From assembly GCF_002139855.1 (NCBI RefSeq), contig NZ_CP018789.1, positions 744,001-808,000 of the forward strand: a DNA stretch of 64,000 nt, given 5' to 3'. Position 1 is the first letter of the stretch. Every line of letters begins with the position of its first letter. The translations under genes were made by a program, and so were the position numbers. This stretch comes from Campylobacter porcelli. Lineage in GTDB: Bacteria; Campylobacterota; Campylobacteria; Campylobacterales; Campylobacteraceae. Positions 62,993 through 64,000 of this stretch are shown in pieces. A model generated the notes under the pieces. It was not told where the DNA came from. It saw nothing but the letters and a program-made list of their open reading frames with translations, and did no database searches.

Positions 62993-64000
62993 ATGAGTTT
63001 AGTAAATTTACCAATTATAGTTGAAGATGAGCTATTTTTATACCCATTTATGATTACGCCTATATTTTTAAGCGATGAGAAAAATATCAAAGCATTAGAT
63101 CTAGCCATAAAAGACTCCACATCTGTAATGGTAGTCTGCTCCAAGCCATCAAAGGATGGAGAGAGGGATTTTGATAGTATATATGAATTTGGCGTAGTAG
63201 GCAATGTGATGAGACGGGTAGCTATGCCAGATGGTAGGGTAAAAATTCTATTTCAGGGATTAAATATCGGCAAGATAGTAATGCCTATAGATATAGACCC
63301 ACTTACTGCTAAAGTACAAAGTGTAAATTTAGATGATTATGACATAAATAGAGTTAAGGCTAGTTTGGGTGTATTAAAAGAGAGTGTGAAAAACTTAAGC
63401 CTATTAAATCACTTTTTTCCACCAGATCTACTTCGTACTATTGATGATAGCAATGAGGCTAATAGGGTTTGTGATCTTGTATGTAGTGCCTTACATCTTA
63501 AAAAAGATATAGCGTATAAATTCTTTATAGAGATGAATTTAGAAAAGAAGATTTTAGATATTATAGAGTATGTAAATACTCAAATAGAGACAAACAAGCT
63601 CCAAAAAGAGATAAAAACCAAAGTTACTTCTAAAATCGATAGAGCCAATAAAGAGTATTTTTTAAAAGAGCAGTTAAAAGAGATTCAGCGTGAGCTAGGT
63701 ATAGATTTAGACAAAGAAGCCCAAATAGCTCAATATAAAAATAGATTAAAAAGCAAACAAAAATTTATGAGCGAAGATGCTTATAAAGAGATTGATAAAA
63801 ATATAACAAAACTAAGCAAACTCCACGCAGATAGCGCAGAATCTAGCATGACTACTAGCTATTTAGATTGGGTGCTTGATATTCCATTTGGCAATTTTAG
63901 CACTAAGAATTTAACAGTCAAAGATGTCCAAAAAGAGCTAGATAGCGATCACTTTGGATTAGAAAAGCCAAAAAGAAGAATTGTAGAGTATTTTGGGCTT
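62993..64000 (+). CDS. lon: ATP-dependent protease Lon, N-terminal part (cut by window edge)
   Basis: About 336 codons of Lon are visible and the frame is open to the window edge. The N-terminal substrate-binding domain starts LPIIVEDELFLYPFMITPIF, then a coiled region with YFLKEQLKEIQRELG (about 221-235), a Lon hallmark, and SYLDWVLDIPFG just before the AAA module (ending near HFGLEKPKRRIVEYF). ATG 62993 has GGAG at the best distance (5 bases); ATG 62990 is adjacent. Follows bamD closely, as in C. jejuni. Confidence 0.94.
   Translation, partial: MSLVNLPIIVEDELFLYPFMITPIFLSDEKNIKALDLAIKDSTSVMVVCSKPSKDGERDFDSIYEFGVVGNVMRRVAMPDGRVKILFQGLNIGKIVMPIDIDPLTAKVQSVNLDDYDINRVKASLGVLKESVKNLSLLNHFFPPDLLRTIDDSNEANRVCDLVCSALHLKKDIAYKFFIEMNLEKKILDIIEYVNTQIETNKLQKEIKTKVTSKIDRANKEYFLKEQLKEIQRELGIDLDKEAQIAQYKNRLKSKQKFMSEDAYKEIDKNITKLSKLHADSAESSMTTSYLDWVLDIPFGNFSTKNLTVKDVQKELDSDHFGLEKPKRRIVEYFGL

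Overview
The window is a 64 kb piece of a low-GC epsilonproteobacterial chromosome, almost certainly a Campylobacter other than C. jejuni/C. coli. The evidence is the AT-rich coding, the Campylobacter-type TATAAT promoters and AAGGA ribosome sites, and gene blocks in the order known from C. jejuni: gatC-cvpA-fur-lysS-glyA-DUF1882-SPOR-aroE; dnaJ/racR-racS-recR; holA-rnr/ilvC-deacetylase-dprA-ruvX-rsmB; lon-bamD/fliW; cmoB next to a Cj0977-like gene. Species-level features absent from these blocks in C. jejuni include a pilT gene, argB and a DegT-type gene next to lpxK/thrC/kdsB, and a lactate cluster. The window is nearly all coding and mostly housekeeping. I saw no CRISPR array, rRNA, tRNA or intact mobile element.

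Layout. 1-2.7 kb (minus): hisG (cut by the window edge), coaX, an unknown protein, a BamB-like lipoprotein and a YfgM-like membrane protein. 2.8-10.1 kb (plus): gatC, pilT, cvpA, fur, lysS, glyA, DUF1882, SPOR protein, aroE. 10.1-13.8 kb: recR, racS, racR (minus), then divergent dnaJ. 13.9-14.8 kb: the only long gene-free stretch, holding a badly eroded IS200/IS605-type tnpA. 14.8-19.9 kb (minus): rpsF-ssb-rpsR, then HDOD protein-rnr-holA. 20-28.9 kb (plus): ilvC, polysaccharide deacetylase, dprA, ruvX, rsmB-like; purU, trmL, nuclease-like EEP protein, small membrane protein, glyS. 29-32.7 kb: lipoprotein, small acidic protein, M23 peptidase, a small periplasmic protein and a two-component system. 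32.7-37.2 kb (minus): an L-lactate operon lctP-lutA-lutB-lutC in which lctP carries one in-frame amber codon. 37.4-44.7 kb: htpG and an AsmA-like protein (minus), mltG and a UvrD/Rep helicase (plus). 44.8-46.4 kb: acetyl-CoA hydrolase/transferase. 46.5-54.7 kb (minus): a tightly overlapping eight-gene operon nadE, DegT-like, lpxK, argB, thrC, kdsB and two GGDEF proteins. 54.7-59.9 kb: metallo-hydrolase, Cj0977-like hotdog protein, cmoB, small lipoprotein, pepD, N-acetyl-sugar amidotransferase, hpf. 60-64 kb: three prepilin-like genes, fliW, bamD and the 5' part of lon.

The points I would look at first are: a DegT/DnrJ/EryC1-type protein that lacks the PLP-binding lysine (52778-53911); the single amber codon that splits lctP while lutABC stay intact; a G9 homopolymer 33 bases upstream of a sugar amidotransferase gene (possible phase variation); a pilT gene inside the gatC-fur operon together with a separate three-gene pseudopilin cluster; a threonine synthase with an unexplained N-terminal extension of about 100 residues; and a two-component system directly behind a small periplasmic protein whose promoter resembles the DccR target motif.
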